Below are positions 1 through 6,475 of a DNA stretch of 9,909 nucleotides, piece by piece. The first letter of the stretch is position 1, and each line of letters opens with the position of its first letter. The notes beneath the pieces were generated by a model that saw only the letters and a list, made by a program, of their open reading frames with translations, was not told where the DNA came from and searched no databases. The translations under genes were made by a program, and so were the position numbers. This DNA comes from an uncultured Eubacteriales bacterium (GTDB lineage Bacteria > Bacillota_A > Clostridia > Christensenellales > Aristaeellaceae), in the NCBI GenBank assembly GCA_900313545.1, contig OMRS01000026.1, positions 1-9,909 on the forward strand, given 5' to 3'.

Positions 1-32
1 AGTTCACAGCGGGGGCACTTTACAAATCGCAT
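1..32 (-). CDS. Start of a CxxC zinc-ribbon protein (5' partial)
   Basis: The minus strand reads ATG at 32 and continues to the window edge as MRFVKCPRCEL, so only about eleven codons are present. The Cys-Pro-Arg-Cys pair right after the start is the first half of a typical zinc ribbon; similar openings are known in small clostridial zinc-ribbon proteins, but family and function cannot be told from this fragment. A purine-rich ribosome site (GAGGTGGAAGG) lies just upstream, and a consensus-like promoter sits about 80 bases upstream with nothing else convincing between. Those two signals, rather than the short peptide itself, make this a believable gene start. The partner cysteines would lie outside the window. 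Confidence 0.55.
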   Translation of the reverse strand, partial: MRFVKCPRCE

Positions 33-109
33 AGACCTTCCACCTCAAAAAATCACTTGATTTCTTTCTGAAGAGAAAACATTTTGGTTGTTTTCCCAAT
101 TCGCCGCAA

Positions 110-138
110 ATTATACAACAGGGCACCTGCACCTGCAA
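110..138 (-). promoter_or_regulatory. Sigma-A promoter for the zinc-ribbon gene
   Basis: On the minus strand, TTGCAG (133-138) is followed after exactly 17 bases by a perfect TATAAT (110-115). Transcription would start near 102-104, giving a leader of about 70 bases before the ATG at 32. The -35 matches consensus only in TTG, but the perfect -10 box and ideal spacing are persuasive. Confidence 0.6.
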
Positions 139-546
139 TACATGATGAAGAAAAATCAATCACCTGCACATCCGCCATTCACAGCTCATCAAAACGAACA
201 TTGCCAAATGCTGCTCCTTCAGAATTGTCTTTCGTCACTCTTTCGCCTTGTCCTGATGCCAGGGATATCGCAGCTTCAGCAATCCATGTCTTTCTTCCTT
301 CTCAGTCCCGTATTTGTGCGCATCCAAAGCACCTCCGTTGACCCCCGCTCTCCAGGCGAAAGCCTCCTCGAATACGTCGTCCTCTTTGCATCTGTGCAGA
401 ACGGAAATGTCTCGTTTCAAGCCGGAATCATTTCCGGCCCCCGGTTTCCTGCTCACTGCAGTTTCCCTTGTATTCATGTCGTCCTTTCATCCGGACATGG
501 ACATCCTTCTGAAGGGCCGCACGACTAAATATTGTATGCGAAATGT
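139..546. other. Gene-poor, lower-GC stretch between two divergent promoters
   Basis: No frame on either strand gives a recognisable protein; several short overlapping frames occur on both strands without good ribosome sites. Base composition is visibly less GC-rich than the flanking genes. Small structures are present: a perfect 7-bp hairpin with a TCAT loop (421-438), a 6-bp inverted repeat CATGTC/GACATG (475-499) and a tandem GGACAT. None is followed by a T run, so they are not terminators. It could be a plain divergent intergenic region, a decayed gene on the minus strand (peptide-like pieces occur in two different frames near 140-350), or contain an unrecognised small RNA. I cannot decide between these. 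Confidence 0.4.
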
Positions 547-575
547 TTACCATCAGCACCGCAGTCGGATATAAT
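547..575 (+). promoter_or_regulatory. Sigma-A promoter for the secreted SH3-like protein
   Basis: TTACCA (547-552) and a perfect TATAAT (570-575) are separated by 17 bases on the plus strand. Transcription would begin near 582, leaving an unusually long leader of about 120 bases before the ATG at 702. It is the best promoter-like match upstream of that gene and points at it. Confidence 0.6.
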
Positions 576-609
576 GTCAAGAAGCCAGAGTATCCTGCAG
601 GTCCATCCA

Positions 610-695
610 ATCACCCCTGTGTCGCAATTTGGTGATGGGGCCCGAGTCCCGCATGAGCTTTTGATTTGCTTGTTTTAGTGTTTTCGAAAGGGGTG
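610..695 (+). promoter_or_regulatory. Structured 5' leader that can mask the ribosome site
   Basis: The ribosome site of the downstream gene, AGGGGTG (689-695), is perfectly complementary over seven bases to CACCCCT (612-618) in the same leader. The latter segment can alternatively pair locally as ATCACC (610-615) with GGTGAT (631-636). The two pairings are mutually exclusive, which is the layout expected of a translational switch. The complementarity is seen directly; any regulatory use is inference, and no known riboswitch class is recognised. Confidence 0.3.
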
Positions 696-701
696 TAAGA
701 T

Positions 702-1256
702 ATGAGTGTCAGACTGACAGCCTTGCTCGTGGTAATCCTTCTGATTTGCGGTTGTTCTTCTTCTTTTGCAATCACCATGCTGGACGGTTCTTCATCGTCC
801 GGCGAGACCCTTTCCTTTACAAAGAAGTATTTTGAAGGAGGACAGAAACTGCATGTATACACCGGTCCGGGTTATGAGTATTATCGGGCCAACAGCGGCA
901 AGGCGGCCGTTGATACGGACGACACCATCTGGATGGCCGGACGTGAAGGGGATTGGGCTTTGATTATGTACAGAAAGTCCAGTGGCGGTTTTCGAATCGG
1001 ATATATTGACGCAACTCAGCTGCAGTACAAGCTCGGCGGGAATCAGATGAAATTTGCCTACAAAGCCGCCACGGTGTCATCCAGCTGCGAATTGACCGAC
1101 GACACTAAGAACTGGAGCGACTCCATTTGTCGTCTTGATCCGGGTGATCGCGTGACCTTCCTTGCAAGCTATTATGATCATATGGATTGGGCGTATGTCG
1201 AGGTTCTTGCCTCTCAGCCCATTCGCGGGTTTATTCCCATGGACTGCATCAAATGA
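702..1256 (+). CDS. Secreted protein with two SH3-like repeats
   Basis: This 184-residue exported protein probably binds cell wall or other surface ligands. Residues 1-24 form a signal peptide: a short basic start, a hydrophobic core (LTALLVVILLI), then either a lipobox-like ICGC, which would make it a lipoprotein, or an SFA cleavage site for signal peptidase I. A Ser-rich linker follows. Residues about 48-106 look like a bacterial SH3-like fold (KLHVYTGPGYEYYRA opening, GDWALIMY core, GYID end). Residues about 121-184 look like a second, more diverged copy (DRVTFLASYYD, WAYVEV, GFIPMDCIK end). No catalytic motif is visible. The start is set by AAAGGGG eight bases upstream of the ATG. It is monocistronic, with its own promoter and terminator, and is the only gene here clearly on the plus strand. 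The exact ligand is unknown. Confidence 0.8.
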   Translation: MSVRLTALLVVILLICGCSSSFAITMLDGSSSSGETLSFTKKYFEGGQKLHVYTGPGYEYYRANSGKAAVDTDDTIWMAGREGDWALIMYRKSSGGFRIGYIDATQLQYKLGGNQMKFAYKAATVSSSCELTDDTKNWSDSICRLDPGDRVTFLASYYDHMDWAYVEVLASQPIRGFIPMDCIK

Positions 1257-1259
1257 TTC

Positions 1260-1279
1260 GGGGGCCTTCTCCGGCCCCC
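1260..1279 (+). other. GC-rich hairpin just after the stop codon
   Basis: GGGGGCC pairs perfectly with GGCCCCC around a TTCTCC loop, starting three bases after the TGA of the secreted-protein gene. There is no T run directly behind it (the next T run is TTTTG after about ten bases), so it is more likely a 3'-end stabilising or pausing structure than the main terminator, which lies 40 bases further on. Confidence 0.45.
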
Positions 1280-1317
1280 ATCCGCCCGTTTTGTCTGGTA
1301 TTCGCTCTCCCGTAACC

Positions 1318-1343
1318 GGCGTGCCGTGAGGCACGTCTTTTTT
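1318..1343 (+). terminator. Rho-independent terminator of the secreted-protein gene
   Basis: CGTGCC (1320-1325) pairs with GGCACG (1330-1335) around a GTGA tetraloop of GNRA type. The stem can extend by a G-T and a G-C pair to 1318, and it is followed by TC and six T (1338-1343). This is a classical intrinsic terminator on the plus strand. On the minus strand it lacks a T tail, so it would not stop holA transcripts. Confidence 0.8.
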
Positions 1344-1571
1344 GCATCCCTCAAAAGATCTTGCGTCCGGTTCACAGCAAAACCCGCGGGCCCCTGCAGC
1401 CGGATCCTCAGGCTGACCGATCATGTTTGTCATGACCCGCATGGCTCCCTGATCCTCCCGCACCTTCGGTGTACCCTGGCACCCGACGGATTGAAGCCGG
1501 TCGTTCCGGACCGCTTTCTGATCCCCTGCCCGTTCCATCAAGCCTTTCTCCGGGCATCTTTCGGGTTCCCG
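1344..1571. other. Convergent spacer without a recognisable gene
   Basis: This GC-rich spacer lies between the plus-strand terminator and the stop codon of holA on the minus strand. Long frames cross it on both strands, but none has a ribosome site or recognisable domain. In particular the ribosomal protein S20 gene, often found next to holA in Firmicutes, is not here. No intrinsic terminator for the minus-strand operon is evident; a few short dyads occur (for example CGGTC/GACCG near 1500) but none carries a T tail. Confidence 0.5.
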
Positions 1572-2615
1572 TCAGCCTTCCCTTTGCATCTGATTGAGCG
1601 TCAGCATCAGGGTTTCAATCATGATCTCTTCCCTCAGATTCCCGGCCTTCATGTCCAGTTCGGCCTGCACGCACATTCTGTACTGACGTCTTAGCAGCTC
1701 CGGAGGCTCCCGCCTGATCCGTTTTTGAATTTTGCTGAGCACAAAGGGCGCAATTCCCAATACCCTGGCCATTTCCGCCTGCGGGGTCTGTTCCGCCTGC
1801 ATCCGGGCCACGAAAAACATCAGCCGGTACTGCCGGGTCATCAGGGCCAGAATTCCCAGTCTGGCATTTCCCTCCTCCAGAAGCGTCTGCAGCTGTTCCA
1901 GCGCCAGCGCCATTTTTCCGTCACAGAGGTTGTCGATCATGTCAAAGACCCTGGCCTCCGGGGAACGGGTGGCCACCTGTTCCACCGCCTCCAGGGTGAC
2001 CGCGTTCCCCTGCCCGGCGTAGGCCGCCAGCTTCTCCAGTTCTCCCTGCAGGGCAAGCATATCCCTTCCGGAGAGGAACATCAGTCGCTGCGCCGCCCCA
2101 GAGGAAATGCCGGACCCCTGATGTCTGAGCTGCTGGTTCATCCATTTGACCATCTCCGCATCGCTGAGGGGGTCAAATGTCACGCTTCCCGGCATGGAGA
2201 GCAGTTTCTTGGTCAGGCGGCGCCGTTTGTCAATTCCGCCGCCTGCCAGAATGACCAGAATGGTCGTGGACGGAATCCGGTCAAGGTAGGTCAGAAGCTG
2301 CGCCGCCTCCGTCTCCTGCCCCTTGCTCTCGCTCTTCTTCTTTTCTCCCTCACTCTGGCCCAGAAGCCCCAGTTCCCTGCAGATCACCAGCCGGTAGCGG
2401 TCCATCATGGGGGCCATGTCGCACACATCCTGGATCTGGCGGACATCCGGATTGTCCATCTGGATCCGGTTCAGGTCCTCCAGTCCCGGCGAAAGGGCAG
2501 CTGCAGTGAGTTTTCTGATGGCGGATTCCTGGATCAGCAGCTCGGAACCGCTGAAAAAATAGACATTCCGGATGACTCCCCGCTGCAGTTCCTGGAAAAA
2601 CTCATTGTGATTCAC
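1572..2615 (-). CDS. holA: DNA polymerase III delta subunit (clamp loader)
   Basis: HolA is the delta subunit of the replicative clamp loader: it opens the beta sliding clamp so the tau/gamma complex can load it on primed DNA. The 347-residue length is normal for the family. The N-terminal domain shows the characteristic opening, RNVYFFSGSELLIQESAIRKL at roughly residues 16-36 in Firmicutes homologues, then the MMDRYRLVICREL strand. As expected for delta, no functional Walker A/B pair is seen. The lid region (DPLSDAEMVKWMNQQL) and the helical collar (NARLGILALMTRQYRLM, then a C-terminal helix bundle) follow. The start is GTG at 2615 with GGAGGA five bases upstream, and it overlaps the end of the GerMN lipoprotein gene by 14 bases, so translation is probably coupled. 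It is the last gene of the response-regulator operon, an unusual location since holA commonly follows comEC. Confidence 0.93.
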   Translation of the reverse strand: MNHNEFFQELQRGVIRNVYFFSGSELLIQESAIRKLTAAALSPGLEDLNRIQMDNPDVRQIQDVCDMAPMMDRYRLVICRELGLLGQSEGEKKKSESKGQETEAAQLLTYLDRIPSTTILVILAGGGIDKRRRLTKKLLSMPGSVTFDPLSDAEMVKWMNQQLRHQGSGISSGAAQRLMFLSGRDMLALQGELEKLAAYAGQGNAVTLEAVEQVATRSPEARVFDMIDNLCDGKMALALEQLQTLLEEGNARLGILALMTRQYRLMFFVARMQAEQTPQAEMARVLGIAPFVLSKIQKRIRREPPELLRRQYRMCVQAELDMKAGNLREEIMIETLMLTLNQMQREG

Positions 2616-4050
2616 GAACGTCCTCCACCATCCCCGGATTGCGCATCAGGTTTCCCCTCATGGACAGATCGCCAAGGGTATCCACCTGCTTTCCGTCAAA
2701 GAAGAAGATGACCTTCTGCTGCTTGTGTCCTTCCGTCAGCGTATTCACCATGGCGTACACCGCCGCCCGGGCAGCCTGCCCGGTGAGCGTCCTCAGTTTC
2801 TGGAGCAGTTCCTCGGACAGATTGACCACAATCGCCGTACGCTCCATGCGGGTGCCCCGCAGATCGCCTTCCCCGGCCAGTCCGCTGCCGGAAAGCACCC
2901 TTTGAAGGCGCGTCCTGGGGCTGTCCGTTCCTGCGGTGACCATCTGCACCTCCCGTCTGAGCCTGCCGTTTTCCGGAAGATAGACGGTCATTTCATCACC
3001 CAGGAGCCTTCTGAAATCGCTGTAGGTGGCAAAGCCCCTCTGCAGCCCCAGGTTCTTTCCGTCGGGAAGCGTCACCTCCGTCACTTCCCTGTTTCCGATC
3101 ACAAAGCTGACTCCGTCCACTCCCGGTACAAATTCCATGAGCGTCAGGGTCAGCATCCCCATATACAGACCGTCGCTGATCCCCGCCGCACCCAGCACTT
3201 CCCGCAGTTCCTGCGTGAAGTGAAGGGAAATCAGGCGGTATCCGCCGTCCTCCGTCCTCTGGATATCCGGCATCTGCTGCAGATAGCGCAGCGGGCCCGG
3301 AATATCCCGGGTATGGTAGTGTTCGAGCACATTGTACAAAATTCCCACGGGAGTCACGTTTCCCAGTTCCAGCGTCTGGGACTGGGCCAGAAGCATGGTC
3401 CGGCTGCTGTCCGGCAGATACATGACCGCGGGAACGACCACCGACGACTGTCCCTGGCGCTGTTCCTCAATCAGATTGTATTTTCCCAGAATGTCATTGT
3501 CATTGGATTCCCGGAACACTCCCGCCGGCATGCTGGCAGCCAGGTCGACGCCCTCCTCGCGGCCGCCGACAAGGACAACGACGCCCCGAATTCCCGGGAG
3601 CTGTCCCAGCGTTTCCGCCACCGCCATCCTGACGGCGTAGAGTTCCTTGGGCGTCAGCTGGCGATACCGGGGCACCAGATTCACCGTCAGTATCCCGCAG
3701 GACCTGTCGATCACCGCATCCTCTCCGCCATACACCTCCGGCCATGTCCCTTCCTCGGCGTCCACAGGGCCTTCCAGCAGTGCCTTCAGCACCGCGGACT
3801 CACGGGACTGATCTGAGCGGAGCGTAATCGTTCTGCTGACCCGGAGGAGCCGTTCAAACTTCCGGTCAGGGAAACAGAGAATGGCCTGCAGGGTATCATC
3901 CACCGCTTCATCCGTCATGGGCGCAGTGGTCCCCGCGCGAATCTGTGAGGCTGACGGCACGGTTTTCGCCCGTTCATAGACCATGCTCTGGCAACCCGTA
4001 AGCAGCAGCGCCAGACACAGTGCTCCGGCAAATGCGATTCCTTTCTTCAC
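2602..4050 (-). CDS. Lipoprotein with three GerMN-like repeats
   Basis: This is probably an outer-face membrane lipoprotein acting in envelope sensing or sporulation-like wall processes; GerMN (sporulation/spore germination) is a domain of GerM and of actinobacterial LpqB. I choose GTG at 4050 (482 residues): GGGAGGA lies five bases upstream and the protein then opens MKKGIAFAGALCLALLLTGC, a textbook lipoprotein signal with the modified cysteine at residue 20. The longer reading from TTG at 4071 adds seven polar residues and overlaps the upstream gene. GerMN-like segments lie at about residues 55-168 (ALLEGP, LTVNL, VVVLVGG), 208-326 (VMYLPD, VSFVIG) and 354-458 (MTVYLPENG, TAIVVNLS, VIFFFDGK); the middle one is most diverged. 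It is 13 bases downstream of another GerMN gene and overlaps holA by 14. No enzymatic residues are evident. Confidence 0.8.
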   Translation of the reverse strand: MKKGIAFAGALCLALLLTGCQSMVYERAKTVPSASQIRAGTTAPMTDEAVDDTLQAILCFPDRKFERLLRVSRTITLRSDQSRESAVLKALLEGPVDAEEGTWPEVYGGEDAVIDRSCGILTVNLVPRYRQLTPKELYAVRMAVAETLGQLPGIRGVVVLVGGREEGVDLAASMPAGVFRESNDNDILGKYNLIEEQRQGQSSVVVPAVMYLPDSSRTMLLAQSQTLELGNVTPVGILYNVLEHYHTRDIPGPLRYLQQMPDIQRTEDGGYRLISLHFTQELREVLGAAGISDGLYMGMLTLTLMEFVPGVDGVSFVIGNREVTEVTLPDGKNLGLQRGFATYSDFRRLLGDEMTVYLPENGRLRREVQMVTAGTDSPRTRLQRVLSGSGLAGEGDLRGTRMERTAIVVNLSEELLQKLRTLTGQAARAAVYAMVNTLTEGHKQQKVIFFFDGKQVDTLGDLSMRGNLMRNPGMVEDVRESQ

Positions 4051-4063
4051 GCGCGTCCTCCCG

Positions 4064-5059
4064 TCAGTCAACCGTAATCAGGTTGCGGAACACTTCAATA
4101 TCCATGAGCCACTCATCATTGACCCGCTCCAGCGGGATGACGCCCCCTGAAAGGCTGAATGTGTACTCGCCGTTCCTCATTTCCGCCTGTACACAGACCG
4201 TCGCTTTCCTGCCGTCCGCGCTGACAGCCCCTCCGGTGACCGCAAAGCTGAGAGGGACCAGGCCAGCCTCCTTCATTTCCTGCTCAAACCGGGTTTTTCC
4301 CGGCATTTCCCCGTCCCTGCCGTACAGGAACAGGTACATCTCGTCATAGTTCATCCGCTGCCAGTCCTTCATCACCATCTCGACAAGGCTGACCGGGGTG
4401 ATCAGCATGGACTCATCCCTTGTACAGGCTCCCAGGATCAATCCGGGATCCTGGAGCTGATCATCCAGCAGAACCATCTGGAGCTGCTCCGGCACGGCGT
4501 CATCCTCCTCCGCCACAAGGAGCTGCACCCGCTGACACAGTGCATTGTCCGTCAGCGCCAGGACCAGCGAATGGACCGCCAGGCGCCTTCTGAGCGTCGC
4601 CTCCGCCTGCCAGGACATGTCGTCCTCCCAGTCGGCAGGGGCCCCGTCCGGCCTCCCCAGAAAATCCCGGCTCAGGGTGACCACCGCGGTCCCGCCATCC
4701 ACGGTCGCGGACAGCACCCTGCACCCCATGGGGAACACCCCCTGAAGGTGTGTCCGGTCGTTGTCCGGTCCCTGCACCAGACGGGACACGATGGATTTCA
4801 CCACGCTCTCCTCACCGGGGGACAGCTCCAGAAGGCTGCTCTGCATGGCCAGCATCGGGGTTTCCTCAAACCGGTAATACAGGTTGACCGGCAGGTGCGT
4901 GACGGTTTCCTCTCCGTCTGACTGGGCGGCCGCTCTTTCACCGACACGCTGGACCTGGCGAACGCTCCATCTCCACAGCGAGCGGGCTGTATGGACAAAG
5001 GGCGTCGTGCCGGCTGCCCAGAACAGGCAGGCCGTCAGGACCGCCATGGCCTTTCTCAT
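4064..5059 (-). CDS. Exported GerMN-domain protein
   Basis: This 331-residue protein begins with a basic, hydrophobic segment (MRKAMAVLTACLFWAAG) that should be a signal peptide or membrane anchor. An LTAC lipobox-like string ends at residue 11, but the hydrophobic stretch before it is too short for a usual lipoprotein signal. Residues about 53-184 are GerMN-like: LPVNLYYRF opening, LVQGPDND in place of the usual LLxGP motif, TAVVTLSRDFLG, and VQLLVAEED end. Residues about 215-331 form a separate alpha+beta domain (LVEMVMKDWQRMNYDEMY, then paired strands ending in DEWLMDIEVF) resembling NTF2-like domains of envelope proteins, which is an inference. The start has GGAGGAGA upstream, and its ATG shares ATGA with the kinase stop codon, so it is translation-coupled to the kinase. 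It may modulate that kinase as LpqB does MtrB. Confidence 0.75.
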   Translation of the reverse strand: MRKAMAVLTACLFWAAGTTPFVHTARSLWRWSVRQVQRVGERAAAQSDGEETVTHLPVNLYYRFEETPMLAMQSSLLELSPGEESVVKSIVSRLVQGPDNDRTHLQGVFPMGCRVLSATVDGGTAVVTLSRDFLGRPDGAPADWEDDMSWQAEATLRRRLAVHSLVLALTDNALCQRVQLLVAEEDDAVPEQLQMVLLDDQLQDPGLILGACTRDESMLITPVSLVEMVMKDWQRMNYDEMYLFLYGRDGEMPGKTRFEQEMKEAGLVPLSFAVTGGAVSADGRKATVCVQAEMRNGEYTFSLSGGVIPLERVNDEWLMDIEVFRNLITVD

Positions 5060-6435
5060 CCCATCTCTCCTCCTGTCATCATCGGCAGCTGGACCGTAAA
5101 CGTCGTTCCCTTGCCCAGTTCACTGCGAACCGTGACGCTCCCCGCATGGAGACGGACGATCTGACGGACGATGGACAGGCCAAGGCCGGTCCCGCCCAGT
5201 TCTCCGCCTTCTCTTGCCCTGGACTTGTCCACCCGGTAGAAACGCTCAAACACATGGGGAATATCCTCCTCCGGGATGCCGATGCCGTCATCGCTGACCT
5301 CCATCCGGGCATCGCGTCCGTCCCTGTACAGCCGGACCTGGATGTTCCCTCCCTCCGGGGTGTACTTGATGGCATTGCCGATCAGATTGTAGCACACCTG
5401 CATCAGCTTGCCCGGGTCCCCCATCATCTCACAGTCGTCCTCAACCATGACCCTGAGGTTCTGCTTTTTCCTCTCAATCTGAGGATGGAGCCTCTCCACG
5501 CTCTCATGGATCGTGTCCGAAAGCAGCATGTTTTCCCTGGACAGGTTCATTTTGTTGCTGTCGATGCGCACCAGGGTCAGCAGATCGCTGACCACCCGGT
5601 TGAGCCGGTCGATCTCCCGGTCGATGTCCGTCAGAAATTCGTTTCTGACCTCTTTGTCCATGTTCTCCTCATACAGAACGGATTCCAGCAGGATCTTCAT
5701 GGTGGCCAGAGGGGTTTTCAGCTCATGGGAGGCTGCGGACACGAATTCATTGCGCATCTGGTCCAGGGAATGCACCTTCTCCGTCATTTCATTGAATGCC
5801 GCCGCCAGCTGGGCCATTTCACCATGCCCCGGGACATGCACCTTGGTCTGGTAGTCTCCGCGGCTCATCTTTTCTATGCCTTCCGACAGGGCTTTGACCG
5901 GCCTAGTGAGAAGGCTGGTCACCAGTGCCGCGCTGATCAGGACGCCCGTGGCCGCCAGGAAAAAGATCACCAGCAGCCGGCTCCGCAGGGCATTCATGTC
6001 CGCCACCGTGCCTTCGATGCTGCTTTCCAGGACCAGTACGCCGTTTCGCTGGCCGTTCCCGTCCGACAGCGCACACACAAAGCACCCGATCCATCCCGCA
6101 GACCTCTGATGGAACCCCATGTCCGAGGTATGGGTCCCCTTCCGGACACTCTCCACCTCATCCAGCGCGGAGAGCATGCCCACCTCCCGGTTTTCCGAAT
6201 CAAACGTGACCTTTCCGTCCATATCCACAATCAAAAGGCGGCCGCCGATCTGACGAGCCGCCTCTTTGACTTTTTTATACCGGATATCCGCCATCTCCGA
6301 GTCTCCGGAAAAAGACACGGAAAGGGTGTTCACCCGGTCCATTTCATACCGGGTCATGTCATTATAGAGCGATCTTCCCACCAGATTCAGCGTGGAAGTC
6401 ATGACCAGATAGAATGTCAGCAGGATCACGACCAT
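5056..6435 (-). CDS. Sensor histidine kinase of the operon
   Basis: This membrane kinase autophosphorylates on histidine and passes phosphate to the adjacent response regulator. In the 459-residue reading from ATG at 6435, a hydrophobic segment (about 1-20) is followed by an extracytoplasmic sensor domain (about 25-150, LLIVDMDGKVTFDS resembling a PAS/Cache-type strand), TM2 (about 152-176), HAMP (to about 229), the HisKA dimerisation helix with H237 in SHELKTP, and HATPase_c with N box NLIGNAIKY, G1 DDGIGIP (382-388), F box ERFYRVDKSR and G2 GGTGLGL. All catalytic motifs are intact. The start is doubtful: no ribosome site precedes this ATG, and the same frame continues upstream as FFSSVRVRIIFLLM, the expected basic N-terminus, but has no ATG, GTG or TTG before a stop. 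See findings. The C-terminus overlaps the next gene by four bases. WalK/PhoR-like in architecture; the signal is unknown. Confidence 0.88.
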   Translation of the reverse strand: MVVILLTFYLVMTSTLNLVGRSLYNDMTRYEMDRVNTLSVSFSGDSEMADIRYKKVKEAARQIGGRLLIVDMDGKVTFDSENREVGMLSALDEVESVRKGTHTSDMGFHQRSAGWIGCFVCALSDGNGQRNGVLVLESSIEGTVADMNALRSRLLVIFFLAATGVLISAALVTSLLTRPVKALSEGIEKMSRGDYQTKVHVPGHGEMAQLAAAFNEMTEKVHSLDQMRNEFVSAASHELKTPLATMKILLESVLYEENMDKEVRNEFLTDIDREIDRLNRVVSDLLTLVRIDSNKMNLSRENMLLSDTIHESVERLHPQIERKKQNLRVMVEDDCEMMGDPGKLMQVCYNLIGNAIKYTPEGGNIQVRLYRDGRDARMEVSDDGIGIPEEDIPHVFERFYRVDKSRAREGGELGGTGLGLSIVRQIVRLHAGSVTVRSELGKGTTFTVQLPMMTGGEMG

Positions 6436-6467
6436 CAGAAGGAAAATGATCCGTACCCGGACGGAGG

Positions 6468-6475
6468 AAAAAAAA
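6468..6475 (-). other. Run of eight T at the missing kinase start
   Basis: On the minus strand the response-regulator stop TAA is followed directly by eight T and then CCTCC. The kinase frame is open across this run, yet no start codon occurs. One extra G after TAAT would give a TAATG stop/start overlap, an MFFSSVRVRIIF opening and a ribosome site (CAGGGA) at a short but workable distance. The run is thus a candidate for a base loss, a consensus error, or slippage. Confidence 0.45.

Noticed and set aside
53..181. Minus-strand frame of 42 codons starting MADVQVIDF, directly after a stop codon
   Set aside because: The ribosome site is poor and the frame overlaps the promoter proposed for the zinc-ribbon gene; no family is recognised.
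475..499. CATGTC/GACATG dyad as a terminator
   Set aside because: The 6-bp stem has a 13-base loop and no T run on either strand, and no gene ends beside it.
1077..1541. Minus-strand frame of 154 codons running into the secreted-protein gene
   Set aside because: About 40 percent is antisense to a convincing gene; no ribosome site, no recognisable domain, and its remainder covers the terminator.
1344..1571. Ribosomal protein S20 (rpsT) beside holA
   Set aside because: Expected from common synteny, but no frame encodes the basic N-terminus or length of S20.
1725..3816. Two long plus-strand frames (328 and 363 codons) opposite holA and the GerMN lipoprotein gene
   Set aside because: Composition is typical of antisense shadows (many His, Arg, Gln), there is no ribosome site or family motif, and the minus-strand genes are clearly real.
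4051..4071. TTG start at 4071 for the GerMN lipoprotein
   Set aside because: GTG at 4050 has a GGGAGGA ribosome site and gives a clean lipoprotein signal; the TTG version adds a polar extension ahead of it and overlaps the upstream gene.
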